This document shows, piece after piece, positions 1-5,807 of a stretch of 5,844 nucleotides of DNA. The stretch spans positions 1-5,844 of the forward strand of contig PATI01000068.1 in assembly GCA_002712335.1 (NCBI GenBank), given 5' to 3'. The position numbers and the translations under genes were made by a program. The notes under the pieces were generated by a model, which made no database searches, had not been told where the DNA came from, and saw only the letters and a list, made by a program, of their open reading frames with translations. Position 1 is the stretch's first letter. Every line of letters begins with the position of its first letter. This DNA comes from Rhodospirillaceae bacterium (lineage in GTDB: Bacteria > Pseudomonadota > Alphaproteobacteria > MPNO01 > UBA2964).

Positions 1-229
1 CATCACCGACCACCCTAGCAGATTTTCGATAAGCCCGGTTCCAATCGTAGCCTTCTTCTTTCATGCCGTATAAAATTCGACGGTGCACAGGTTTCAATCC
101 ATCCCGTACATCCGGTAAAGCACGACTCACGATCACACTCATCGCATAATCAAGATATGAAGATTTCATCTCCTCTTCGATTGCAATAGAGGAGATGTCA
201 AATTCGGGAATTACCGGTTCAGATGTCAA
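1..229 (-). CDS. gyrA: DNA gyrase subunit A, N-terminal part (cut by window edge)
   Basis: This is the first 76 codons of GyrA, the breakage-reunion subunit of the type II topoisomerase that introduces negative supercoils in the cytoplasm. The translation carries the near-invariant GyrA N-terminal block: [20 protein letters not shown] at residues 23-42, [13 protein letters not shown] at 44-56 and [10 protein letters not shown] at 67-76. It ends just before the quinolone-resistance region and the catalytic Tyr, which lie outside the window. The form of residues 57-66 ([10 protein letters not shown]) is of the alphaproteobacterial kind. The start is taken as TTG at 229-227, because two in-frame TAA codons stand directly before it and the next Met is residue 21, already inside the conserved domain. 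No clear Shine-Dalgarno precedes the TTG. ssb lies upstream on the same strand, 219 bp away. Confidence 0.95.
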   Translation of the reverse strand, partial: MTSEPVIPEFDISSIAIEEEMKSSYLDYAMSVIVSRALPDVRDGLKPVHRRILYGMKEEGYDWNRAYRKSARVVGD

Positions 230-301
230 TTATTAGTACGCCAAATTGTTATATTTGTTTCTCAAAACTAGTTATCTGAGAACCCTGTTCATAGACTTAT
301 A

Positions 302-330
302 AAATTAACAGATAATAGAGAATCAGACAA
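302..330 (-). promoter_or_regulatory. Candidate gyrA promoter
   Basis: Read on the minus strand there is TTGTCT at 330-325 and TAATTT at 307-302, separated by 17 bases, resembling a sigma-70 -35/-10 pair. It sits about 75 bases before the gyrA start, and an A-tract lies upstream. This is a consensus match only; in such AT-rich DNA chance matches are frequent. Confidence 0.3.
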
Positions 331-405
331 TGAGCACATAAACTAAATGGGAAAAAATTTTCCTTTTTTTTTTCAATTACTTATATTATTTTCTTAAATA
401 TAAAT

Positions 406-422
406 AATAACACAATGTTATT
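406..422 (-). terminator. Candidate terminator of ssb
   Basis: A perfect 7-bp stem (AATAACA / TGTTATT) with a 3-base loop lies 26 bases beyond the ssb stop codon. On the minus strand it is followed by ATTTATATTT, a T-rich but broken tail. The stem is AT-rich and therefore weak. Its position fits an intrinsic terminator for ssb better than any other structure nearby. Confidence 0.35.
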
Positions 423-448
423 TGTTCAAAACTTGAAATTAAAATTAT

Positions 449-919
449 TTAAAATGGTATTTCATCATCTAATTCTGCACTTTTACTGTTGCCAACCTCA
501 GTTCCAGCTGCGTTAGAATTGTCTATTTCGGATGGATTAGAAAAGTCTGATGCCCCTCCAGTTTCATTACGACCATCGAGCATCGTCAATTCACCGCGAT
601 AGCGTTGGAGCACCACTTCTGTTGTATACTTCTCCATACCGGACTGATCTGTCCACTTCCGTGTCTGAAGTTGACCTTCTAGATAAATTTTTGACCCCTT
701 GCGCAAATATTTTTGTGCTATTTCGGCTAATTTATCATTAAAAATGACTACACGATGCCACTCTGTTCGTTCTCGCCTTTCACCCGAATTCCTATCCCTC
801 CAACTTTCAGAAGTCGCAATCGATAAATTAACAACAGGGTTACCATCCTGCATCGTCCGACTTTCAGGATCTCGTCCCAGATTTCCAACTAATATAACCT
901 TATTAATACTTCCGGCCAT
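449..919 (-). CDS. ssb: Single-stranded DNA-binding protein SSB
   Basis: A complete 156-residue SSB, which coats single-stranded DNA during replication, recombination and repair. The OB-fold spans roughly residues 4-114. Stacking aromatics stand at W40, W54, F60 and W89, essentially the positions known from E. coli SSB. After it comes a low-complexity Ser/Asn/Gly/Glu linker (about 115-148) and the acidic tip DDEIPF, the docking site for SSB-interacting proteins. Length and layout are normal. The frame stays open 15 codons further upstream to an ATG at 964, but the protein begins [19 protein letters not shown], the standard start of alphaproteobacterial SSBs, and a purine-rich AGGGGTGGGA stretch stands just before the ATG at 919. 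Upstream it diverges from the dioxygenase gene. I saw no clear promoter: TACTAT at 958-953 could be a -10, but lacks a good -35. Confidence 0.97.
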   Translation of the reverse strand: MAGSINKVILVGNLGRDPESRTMQDGNPVVNLSIATSESWRDRNSGERRERTEWHRVVIFNDKLAEIAQKYLRKGSKIYLEGQLQTRKWTDQSGMEKYTTEVVLQRYRGELTMLDGRNETGGASDFSNPSEIDNSNAAGTEVGNSKSAELDDEIPF

Positions 920-988
920 GGTCCCACCCCTCGTAAACTTATTCGAATGTATATAGTATCCCAAACTTCATCATTGAGCACGTATTCA

Positions 989-1014
989 ATCTCTTGCGTA
1001 TTTGTATCTCTTGC
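989..1014. repeat. Tandem 9-bp repeat, candidate regulator site
   Basis: ATCTCTTGC occurs twice, at 989-997 and 1006-1014, with a period of 17 bases. It lies in the divergent region between ssb and the dioxygenase gene, about 25-50 bases upstream of a TATAAT box. That position would suit an activator. The repeat is seen directly; the regulatory role is inferred. Confidence 0.35.
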
Positions 1015-1028
1015 ACTCTAAAAGTTCA

Positions 1029-1037
1029 TGATACAGA
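1029..1037. repeat. Left copy of 9-bp direct repeat flanking the catabolic block
   Basis: TGATACAGA occurs here, 33 bases before the dioxygenase start, and again at 5703-5711, directly after the amidohydrolase stop. The two copies bracket the five enzyme genes. They may mark an insertion junction or be a coincidence; no transposase or integrase is associated. Confidence 0.35.
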
Positions 1038-1038
1038 G

Positions 1039-1044
1039 TATAAT
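1039..1044 (+). promoter_or_regulatory. Candidate -10 box of the dioxygenase gene
   Basis: A perfect TATAAT lies 25 bases before the dioxygenase ATG. No good -35 hexamer stands at 16-18 bases; the nearest TTG-containing hexamer, TTGCAC at 1011-1016, is 22 bases away. A promoter with a strong -10 and no -35 often needs an activator, and the tandem repeat at 989-1014 could be its site. Transcription would start near 1051, which rules out the in-frame ATG at 1028 as the translation start. Confidence 0.4.
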
Positions 1045-1069
1045 AAGAGCCCAGAAAAAGGACAATAAG

Positions 1070-2170
1070 ATGAGTGAAGCAGGTGTATTAGGAGGCGTTT
1101 GTACGACGCACGCCCCGCAGCTTTGGACGCTACCCGATTCGGAGGATCCTAAGGTTGTCGAAAGACTTCGAGTACTTCTCTCAAATATAGGCTCGAAACT
1201 AATGGACCTCCAACCAGATATTTGCATTGTCATCGCAAATGATCATGCCCAACAATTTCTACTTCATTGTAACGCTAGTTTTACCCTCCATATTGGAGGT
1301 GTTGCAGAAGGAAAATTTGCAGGCCGAGATTATAAATACCCAGTCGCTAGCCAAGAGGCCTTACGCCTCGTGAAATATGCTCAACGAAATAATTTCGACC
1401 CAGCCTTCACGAGTAATGCAAAAATTGATTATGCCTTTGCTATCCCTCTTGACTTCACTGGAATTAAAAACATTCCCATTTTACCGATTTTTGTAAATGC
1501 CTATGTCCCTCCCCAACCTTCTATGGAGCGCTGCTATTCATTTGGAAAAATGCTAAGTGACGGAATCTCCGCCCTCGGCTTGAGGGTTATCGTTGTTTGC
1601 AGTGGAGGACTTTCCCACTATCCCGGCACAGATAGATATATTGACCCCGGCCCCGATACAGAATTTGACCGAAATTTTATGGATATGATGGAAAGAGGAC
1701 AACTTCGTTACCTTTTAGCGCTGGACGATCAAACATTAGATGAAACCGGCAATATTGAATTAAGGTGTTGGGGTGTAGCAGCCGGTTTGATAGATCAACG
1801 TTCTCCAGATTTTGTAAATTTTGAACCTACTTGGCACCATAATTACGGTACAGTCGCGTGGACAAACACTCGACAAACCGAAAAGTTTGAACCTCATTAT
1901 CCTCCAATTCATCCAGACAGAGTCATTTTGTCGAATACTCTCCACATATTGGCTAGTAATAAAGTTGAACGGGACAGGTACCTGGCCGACCCTGAAGCCT
2001 ATGCAACTTCAATTGATGGACTATCGGAAATCGAGCGTCGTGCGCTAGTAAATCTAAATCAGTCCGAGATGATTGGCTTGGGAATGCATCCATTTGTACC
2101 GCATAGCTTCAGACGTGTGTTAGAGCGTTCAGGCATTTTAGAGGCCGCGGAACCGGAAACAAAAGACTGA
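1070..2170 (+). CDS. Class III extradiol ring-cleavage dioxygenase, LigB-LigA fusion type
   Basis: A 366-residue protein predicted to be a non-haem Fe(II) enzyme that opens a dihydroxylated aromatic ring next to the hydroxyl pair. Residues 1-265 form a LigB-type domain. The expected iron ligands are His14 (TTHAP), His59 (NDHA) and Glu230 (NIELRCW), with the conserved His183 in SGGLSHYPG. The 200-240 region resembles MhpB, the 2,3-dihydroxyphenylpropionate dioxygenase. Residues about 285-352 look like the small LigA subunit (LADPEAYA, LGMHPF). The B-then-A order resembles gallate dioxygenase DesB, but this protein is shorter. Where LigB and MhpB have DHG with a catalytic-site His, this protein has Asp-Tyr-Ala (Tyr121). 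The start at 1070 is chosen for AGGA at 1059-1062, 7 bases upstream; a longer frame from 1028 would begin upstream of the likely transcript. The substrate is unknown. It converges with the aldolase gene, leaving 4 bases. Confidence 0.9.
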   Translation: MSEAGVLGGVCTTHAPQLWTLPDSEDPKVVERLRVLLSNIGSKLMDLQPDICIVIANDHAQQFLLHCNASFTLHIGGVAEGKFAGRDYKYPVASQEALRLVKYAQRNNFDPAFTSNAKIDYAFAIPLDFTGIKNIPILPIFVNAYVPPQPSMERCYSFGKMLSDGISALGLRVIVVCSGGLSHYPGTDRYIDPGPDTEFDRNFMDMMERGQLRYLLALDDQTLDETGNIELRCWGVAAGLIDQRSPDFVNFEPTWHHNYGTVAWTNTRQTEKFEPHYPPIHPDRVILSNTLHILASNKVERDRYLADPEAYATSIDGLSEIERRALVNLNQSEMIGLGMHPFVPHSFRRVLERSGILEAAEPETKD

Positions 2171-2174
2171 TATT

Positions 2175-2921
2175 TCAAGAACGACTTTCGACTTTATCAA
2201 GTTTACGGTTGTGATAAAGCCATAAATTTTCAACAATTCTCGGATAAAGAATAGCCTCATCCTTAAGGCCAGAATTAACTTTCCACTTCCAATCAATACC
2301 TGTCCCATTCATTATCAATTGTTCCTTACATGCCTGCTCTATTGCTATCCCCATGACAACACAATGTTGAATAGAATTACCGCAAAAAGTAACCCCGTGG
2401 TTGCGTAATAATACCGCCCACGCGTCGCCTAGCGCGGTCGCCATTGCCGATGCGTCCTCCATATTACGAACTAGGGCCAGTGTCTTTTCAAATACCTTAA
2501 CCTTTCCTCCAAAGTATGAGCCATTATGGCCAATCCCTACCAAATTCTCATTAGTCGCCGAGAAAAGCACACAATGCATTGGGTGTGTATGTCCGACACA
2601 ATGGACATCCTTTCGAGCCTTATACACCGCAGCGTGAATGGGCCACTCTGAATGCCTATGCCCCTTGCTTCCCTCTAATACCTTTCCATTCCAATTAATT
2701 AAATGGAGGTCGTCAGGTTCAACTTCATCAAGACCTCGTTCCTGGCATTTCATCCAGAGACCACGCCCCTCGGAATCCCTCCAAGAAAGATGACCAAGTG
2801 TCGCCTCTAAATGCCCATTAGCGGCAACAATGCGGTATCCCCTTGCTAATTTATTTAATTCAATATCGATATCTATATCCGAATGATTTGACATTACTTT
2901 TGGCACACTCCTGATACTCAT
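2175..2921 (-). CDS. Class II aldolase/adducin family protein
   Basis: A 248-residue protein of the zinc-dependent AraD/FucA fold. Family members perform retro-aldol cleavage, epimerisation or decarboxylation. The aligned active-site residues are present: catalytic-type Glu92 (HSEWPIH), zinc ligands His111 and His113 (HTHPMH) and His175 (RNHGV). The segments GHLSWRD (43-49), RGLWMK (53-58) and GLDEV (63-67) recall an uncharacterised branch of the family found with aromatic catabolism genes. 3,4-dihydroxyphthalate decarboxylases of phthalate pathways belong to this superfamily, so decarboxylation is as possible as aldol cleavage. It is the second gene of a leftward pair, 53 bases after the dehydrogenase. 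The start is uncertain: ATG at 2921 has no Shine-Dalgarno, while ATG at 2894 (residue 10) has AGGAG 13 bases upstream, rather far. The longer form is given. Neither start affects the domain. Confidence 0.88.
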   Translation of the reverse strand: MSIRSVPKVMSNHSDIDIDIELNKLARGYRIVAANGHLEATLGHLSWRDSEGRGLWMKCQERGLDEVEPDDLHLINWNGKVLEGSKGHRHSEWPIHAAVYKARKDVHCVGHTHPMHCVLFSATNENLVGIGHNGSYFGGKVKVFEKTLALVRNMEDASAMATALGDAWAVLLRNHGVTFCGNSIQHCVVMGIAIEQACKEQLIMNGTGIDWKWKVNSGLKDEAILYPRIVENLWLYHNRKLDKVESRS

Positions 2922-2974
2922 TTAACCGCAATATTAATAACATTAACTCAGAATACATAGTGGTTTTGATCTGT

Positions 2975-3928
2975 TTAATAACCATTTATCAAATTTTTTG
3001 GCTCACCATTCAAGAATGCAGATACCGCCTCAACATAACCTTTATGATAGAATTCATAATTAACTTTTTCCACATAACCTAAGTGAGGTGTAACAATGGT
3101 ATTGTTTAATCCACGCAAGGGGTGGTCATGAGGGAGCGGCTCCTCGCCGTAAACATCTATTCCTGCCCCCCCAATTATTTTATTTTGGAGTACCTCTATT
3201 AATGCCTCTTCATTAATAATTGGGCCCCGCGCTGTATTAATGATGTATGCAGTCGGTTTCATAAGTAACAAATCTTCTCGCTGGAATAATCCGCGGGTTC
3301 TCTCACTTAAGATGAGATGTATCGACAAAAAGTCAGAATTCTTCATAAGTTCATCCTTGCCGACCAACAATACACCAAGGTCGTCACATCGACCTTGGGT
3401 CAAATTTTGACTCCACCCTATTACCTTCATTCCAAAAACTTTTCCAATTTCAGCTACTCGCGAGCCGAGCTTACCCAAACCGGCAATTCCCAATGTTTTT
3501 CCTTCAAGTCCTACACCCACGGTATTCTGCCATCCGCCTAAACGAATATTTTGATCTTCTGACGGTATTTGTCTTGCCAGCCCAAGAATTAAACCCCAAG
3601 TGAGCTCAGCCGTTGGCATCCCAAAACTTTTTGTCCCGCAAACAATAACGTCATTGTCTTTTGCAGCCTGTAAATCAATCCCAAGGTTTCGCATTCCACT
3701 TGATACAATCAACTTCAAGTTGGGCAGTTTTTCTATCAAAGTTCTGGGAAAAGGTGTTCGTTCGCGCATAACGCATATGATTGAAAAATCTTGCAGTCTT
3801 TTTACTATTTCATTTTCTTCACTAATATGATCAGAAAATACCTTAATTTGCACCTGTTGGGAAATTTGCGACCAGTCCGCGTATTCACCGGAAATTTCCT
3901 GATAATCGTCCAGAATTGCTAATTGCAT
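2975..3928 (-). CDS. D-isomer-specific 2-hydroxyacid dehydrogenase family protein
   Basis: A 317-residue cytoplasmic oxidoreductase that interconverts 2-keto acids and D-2-hydroxy acids with NAD(P). The flanking substrate domain comes from about residues 1-98 and 285-317; the Rossmann domain lies between, with GLGKLG at 150-155. The catalytic trio is complete: Arg234 (NTARGP), Glu263 (YGEEPLP) and His282 (TPHLGY). After the second Rossmann strand the protein reads GWSQNLT (171-177), with Ser where NAD-specific members usually have Asp, so NADP use is possible. Length is normal. The frame opens at GTG 3931, but ATG 3928 is preferred because GGAG (3939-3936) is exactly 7 bases upstream of it. 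It is first in the leftward pair with the aldolase gene and diverges from the SDR gene. It may reduce or oxidise a keto or hydroxy acid from ring cleavage; its substrate cannot be told from sequence. Confidence 0.92.
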   Translation of the reverse strand: MQLAILDDYQEISGEYADWSQISQQVQIKVFSDHISEENEIVKRLQDFSIICVMRERTPFPRTLIEKLPNLKLIVSSGMRNLGIDLQAAKDNDVIVCGTKSFGMPTAELTWGLILGLARQIPSEDQNIRLGGWQNTVGVGLEGKTLGIAGLGKLGSRVAEIGKVFGMKVIGWSQNLTQGRCDDLGVLLVGKDELMKNSDFLSIHLILSERTRGLFQREDLLLMKPTAYIINTARGPIINEEALIEVLQNKIIGGAGIDVYGEEPLPHDHPLRGLNNTIVTPHLGYVEKVNYEFYHKGYVEAVSAFLNGEPKNLINGY

Positions 3929-3955
3929 CACTCGTCTCCATTAAAAATTTCTGGC

Positions 3956-3984
3956 ATGATGATACCCTATTGTAATCGTGACAA
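3956..3984 (-). promoter_or_regulatory. Candidate promoter of the dehydrogenase-aldolase operon
   Basis: On the minus strand, TTGTCA at 3984-3979 (five of six consensus bases) and CATCAT at 3961-3956 (four of six) are 17 bases apart. Transcription would begin near 3949, leaving a leader of about 20 bases that contains the GGAG. The -35 overlaps one arm of the inverted repeat at 3969-3985. Confidence 0.35.
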
Positions 3985-3985
3985 T
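3969..3985. repeat. Inverted repeat, possible operator
   Basis: ATTGT and ACAAT arms are separated by 7 bases, making a 17-bp dyad near the middle of the divergent region and overlapping the candidate minus-strand -35. Placement and size suit a repressor dimer. The arms are only 5 bp, so chance is a real alternative. Confidence 0.3.
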
Positions 3986-4012
3986 GAAGAACGTTAATCC
4001 GGGAGAATTTTT

Positions 4013-4762
4013 ATGAAATCTATGAAAGATAAAGTTGTTCTGATAACTGGAGCAGGTTCGGGTTTGGGACGCAACCATGCAATTTATCTCGCCCAGCAGG
4101 GTGCTAAGGTTATTATACAAGATATAAATGAAGAGGGTGCAAATGGAACCTCTCAAAAACTTCATAAATTTGGCCATACTCATCGGCTTATGATTTGTGA
4201 TATTAGGAAAACGAAACAGTTTCAAAATCTTTTTGAAGATATTGAGAAAAGTTTTGGCAGCGTTGAAGTTCTAGTAAACAACGCCGGTATCAGTAGCCAG
4301 CAACGAGCAATAGAGGAAATAACGGACGAGATCTTATCAGAGATGTTTGATGTCAATATCAAAGGAGCTTACGTCGCCACTCGTTTGGTCATCCCTGGAA
4401 TGAAAGCTAAGAAGTTTGGCAGAATAATCAACACAGCATCGATATTCGGTATGGCTGGAACAGATTCGGGATCTCATTATTGCGGGGCAAAGGCAGCATT
4501 GATAGGTTTAACCAAGGCGTGGGCTAAAGAACTCGCACCTTGGAATATTCTCGTAAACGCCGTAGCCCCAGGTTTTATTCCTACACCGATGACAAACAGG
4601 CCGGGTAAAGAGAAGATCAGGTCAGAGAGAAAACGTTCGATACCCCTAGGGCATGAGGGAGAGCCAGCGGATATATCGCACGCAGTGGCATATTTTGCAT
4701 CCGAAGCAAGCAAATACGTGACCGGACAAGTTTTAAGTCCAAATGGTGGCATCGTAATCTAA
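4013..4762 (+). CDS. Short-chain dehydrogenase/reductase (SDR), classical type
   Basis: A 249-residue NAD(P)-dependent oxidoreductase of the classical SDR fold, the usual length. The cofactor loop TGAGSGLG is at residues 12-19, NNAG at 89-92 and the catalytic tetrad at Asn115, Ser143, Tyr156 and Lys160 (YCGAK). Asp37 at the end of the second strand points to NAD(H). The tail GQVLSPNGGIVI keeps the normal C-terminal signature. Start chosen for GGGAG (4001-4005) 7 bases upstream; Met4 is a less likely alternative. It is first in a rightward pair, with the amidohydrolase starting 13 bases after its stop. In ring-degradation clusters SDRs serve as dihydrodiol, alcohol or hydroxyacid dehydrogenases. 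Which applies here is unknown, and many SDRs have broad or unrelated roles. Confidence 0.93.
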   Translation: MKSMKDKVVLITGAGSGLGRNHAIYLAQQGAKVIIQDINEEGANGTSQKLHKFGHTHRLMICDIRKTKQFQNLFEDIEKSFGSVEVLVNNAGISSQQRAIEEITDEILSEMFDVNIKGAYVATRLVIPGMKAKKFGRIINTASIFGMAGTDSGSHYCGAKAALIGLTKAWAKELAPWNILVNAVAPGFIPTPMTNRPGKEKIRSERKRSIPLGHEGEPADISHAVAYFASEASKYVTGQVLSPNGGIVI

Positions 4763-4775
4763 ACGGAGGAATTTC

Positions 4776-5702
4776 ATGATAATTGATACACACATCCATG
4801 TTTGGTCCTATCCAGCTTTGTCGGATGCCAAGAAACATATTAGGTCTACAAAAGATTTGGTTAGTTTCAGAAGTCGATGCCCAGATATTTATGACAGGAC
4901 CTTAAACGAGGACCCTATAGATAATTCGGATCAATTAATTGCTGACATGGACGAATTTAATATAGATAAAGCATTTGTTCAGGCACGGCCCGGATCAGTA
5001 ACCAATGACCAAGTAGCATTATCAGTAAAAAAATACCCCGAACGACTGTTTGGATTAATGAGAATTGGGCATGACCAAGAAGCGGCTTATGAATATTTAG
5101 AAGATCCAGCGCCTATACGCGACAGCGCACCCGAGCAAATTGCCTATTGTATCGAAGAATTAGGAATGATCGGACTAGGAGAAATCTTCATTCGAGCGAT
5201 GACCGCCGAAGTGGATCCTGAGAAAATAGCAAAAGACCTGGTTCCAATGATGGATGCTGTAAACCAATACAAAGTACCCATTCAATTCCCTACGGCTTGG
5301 TCACAATTTCCTGGTGGACTTTTCTACGGCCACCCCGTATGGGCAGATGAAGTTGCGGCAAGGTATCCGGACGTACCTATCATTCTTACCAAGATGGGTC
5401 GGAGTCTTATAACCTATTTTGAGCCTTGCATGGCTGTTGGTATGCGGAATGAAAATGTTTACTTCGATATTGTTGGTACTAATGGAGAACACTTAAGACA
5501 GGCTCTAGATTTGTTAGGCTCGGAAAGAATAATGTTTGGATCAGATTGGTCTGCGACATGGAGTTGTGTTAGGGACCCCGCTCCCCTATACGAAATGCGA
5601 CTGCAAATTCTTGAAGACGCTAATTGCAATTCTGAAGAAAGAGAGAATATTTTGTGGCGCAATGCTGCCCGGTTATTCAAATTAAATGATGATAAAGAAT
5701 AG
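4776..5702 (+). CDS. Amidohydrolase-2 family protein (TIM-barrel metal-dependent hydrolase type)
   Basis: A 308-residue protein of the amidohydrolase superfamily, in the group holding ACMSD, gamma-resorcylate decarboxylase, oxalomesaconate hydratase LigJ and pyrone-dicarboxylate lactonase LigI. The first-strand HxH motif is at His6/His8 (DTHIHVW) and the late-strand Asp at Asp257 (FGSDW). Two positions that are usually His look changed. The fifth-strand site reads VPIQFPTAW (168-175) with no His, and the sixth-strand site reads IILTKMG (202-208) with Lys206 in place of the His of the common AHMG motif. His186 (GHPVW) is nearby and might compensate. Metal content and reaction are therefore open; lactonase, hydratase or decarboxylase are candidates in this context. 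A strong GGAGG stands 6 bases before ATG 4776. It is the second gene of the SDR operon; uvrA begins 113 bases after its stop. Confidence 0.9.
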   Translation: MIIDTHIHVWSYPALSDAKKHIRSTKDLVSFRSRCPDIYDRTLNEDPIDNSDQLIADMDEFNIDKAFVQARPGSVTNDQVALSVKKYPERLFGLMRIGHDQEAAYEYLEDPAPIRDSAPEQIAYCIEELGMIGLGEIFIRAMTAEVDPEKIAKDLVPMMDAVNQYKVPIQFPTAWSQFPGGLFYGHPVWADEVAARYPDVPIILTKMGRSLITYFEPCMAVGMRNENVYFDIVGTNGEHLRQALDLLGSERIMFGSDWSATWSCVRDPAPLYEMRLQILEDANCNSEERENILWRNAARLFKLNDDKE

Positions 5703-5711
5703 TGATACAGA
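5703..5711. repeat. Right copy of 9-bp direct repeat flanking the catabolic block
   Basis: This second TGATACAGA begins directly after the amidohydrolase TAG stop and matches 1029-1037 exactly. Joining the flanks at one copy would leave roughly 220 bases between the ssb and uvrA starts, about the size of an ordinary ssb-uvrA intergenic region. Origin as a junction scar is inferred. Confidence 0.35.
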
Positions 5712-5738
5712 AAAATACTATCAAGAAATCTGTTTCTT

Positions 5739-5807
5739 TATCCTGCTTGAAGACAGCTAAAAAACAGCCAATATGTTAATTGAATGATAAATAGGGTTAG
5801 CAGGATA
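5739..5807 (+). promoter_or_regulatory. Long-range inverted repeat covering the uvrA ribosome binding site
   Basis: TATCCTGCT at 5739-5747 is perfectly complementary to AGCAGGATA at 5799-5807, with 51 bases between. The second arm contains AGGA (5802-5805), the only Shine-Dalgarno candidate for uvrA. If both arms are on one transcript, for example read-through from the amidohydrolase operon, pairing would hide the ribosome binding site. A transcript starting inside the loop would not be affected. The pairing is seen; the function is inferred. Confidence 0.3.

Larger units (their letters stand above)
230..448. other. AT-rich spacer between ssb and gyrA
   Basis: This spacer has no credible gene. 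It is strongly AT-rich and holds a hairpin just past the ssb stop (406-422), a palindrome beside a run of ten T (350-373, plus strand) and a candidate minus-strand promoter for gyrA (302-330). Together these suggest that ssb and gyrA are transcribed separately. Confidence 0.6.
3929..4012. promoter_or_regulatory. Divergent control region of the two catabolic operons
   Basis: These 84 bases must contain the start signals of both the leftward dehydrogenase-aldolase pair and the rightward SDR-amidohydrolase pair. They include Shine-Dalgarno sequences for both (GGAG on the minus strand at 3939-3936; GGGAG on the plus strand at 4001-4005), an inverted repeat at 3969-3985 and a candidate minus-strand promoter. 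I see no convincing plus-strand promoter. The compact layout suggests that one regulator controls both pairs. Confidence 0.6.

Noticed and set aside
350..373. Rho-independent terminator on the plus strand (palindrome plus T10)
   Set aside because: It has the form, but no plus-strand gene lies upstream of it; gyrA and ssb are both on the minus strand, where it lacks a T tail.
425..437. TTCAA-N3-TTGAA palindrome after ssb
   Set aside because: Five-base arms in AT-rich DNA are expected by chance, and it has no tail or promoter relation.
920..964. Fifteen-codon N-terminal extension of SSB starting at the ATG at 964
   Set aside because: The [12 protein letters not shown] start at 919 is the family standard, and the extension has no family resemblance.
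1028..1069. Earlier ATG of the dioxygenase at 1028
   Set aside because: It lies upstream of the expected transcript start set by TATAAT 1039-1044, has no Shine-Dalgarno and adds residues unrelated to the family; ATG 1070 has AGGA at the right distance.
965..1069. LexA (SOS) box in the ssb upstream region
   Set aside because: Only one GTTC half-site (1024-1027) is present; the second half at 7 bases is missing. 5703-5815 also has no GTTC-N7-GTTC, so no SOS site can be claimed for ssb or uvrA.
3941..4225. Open frames antisense to, or overlapping, the SDR, dehydrogenase, dioxygenase and amidohydrolase genes
   Set aside because: They lack ribosome binding sites and recognisable domains and lie across genes with complete, conserved motifs; treated as shadows.
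5723..5738. AAGAAA/TTTCTT hairpin as terminator of the SDR-amidohydrolase operon
   Set aside because: The stem is 6 bp and has only two G-C pairs, and it is not followed by a T run; too weak to call.
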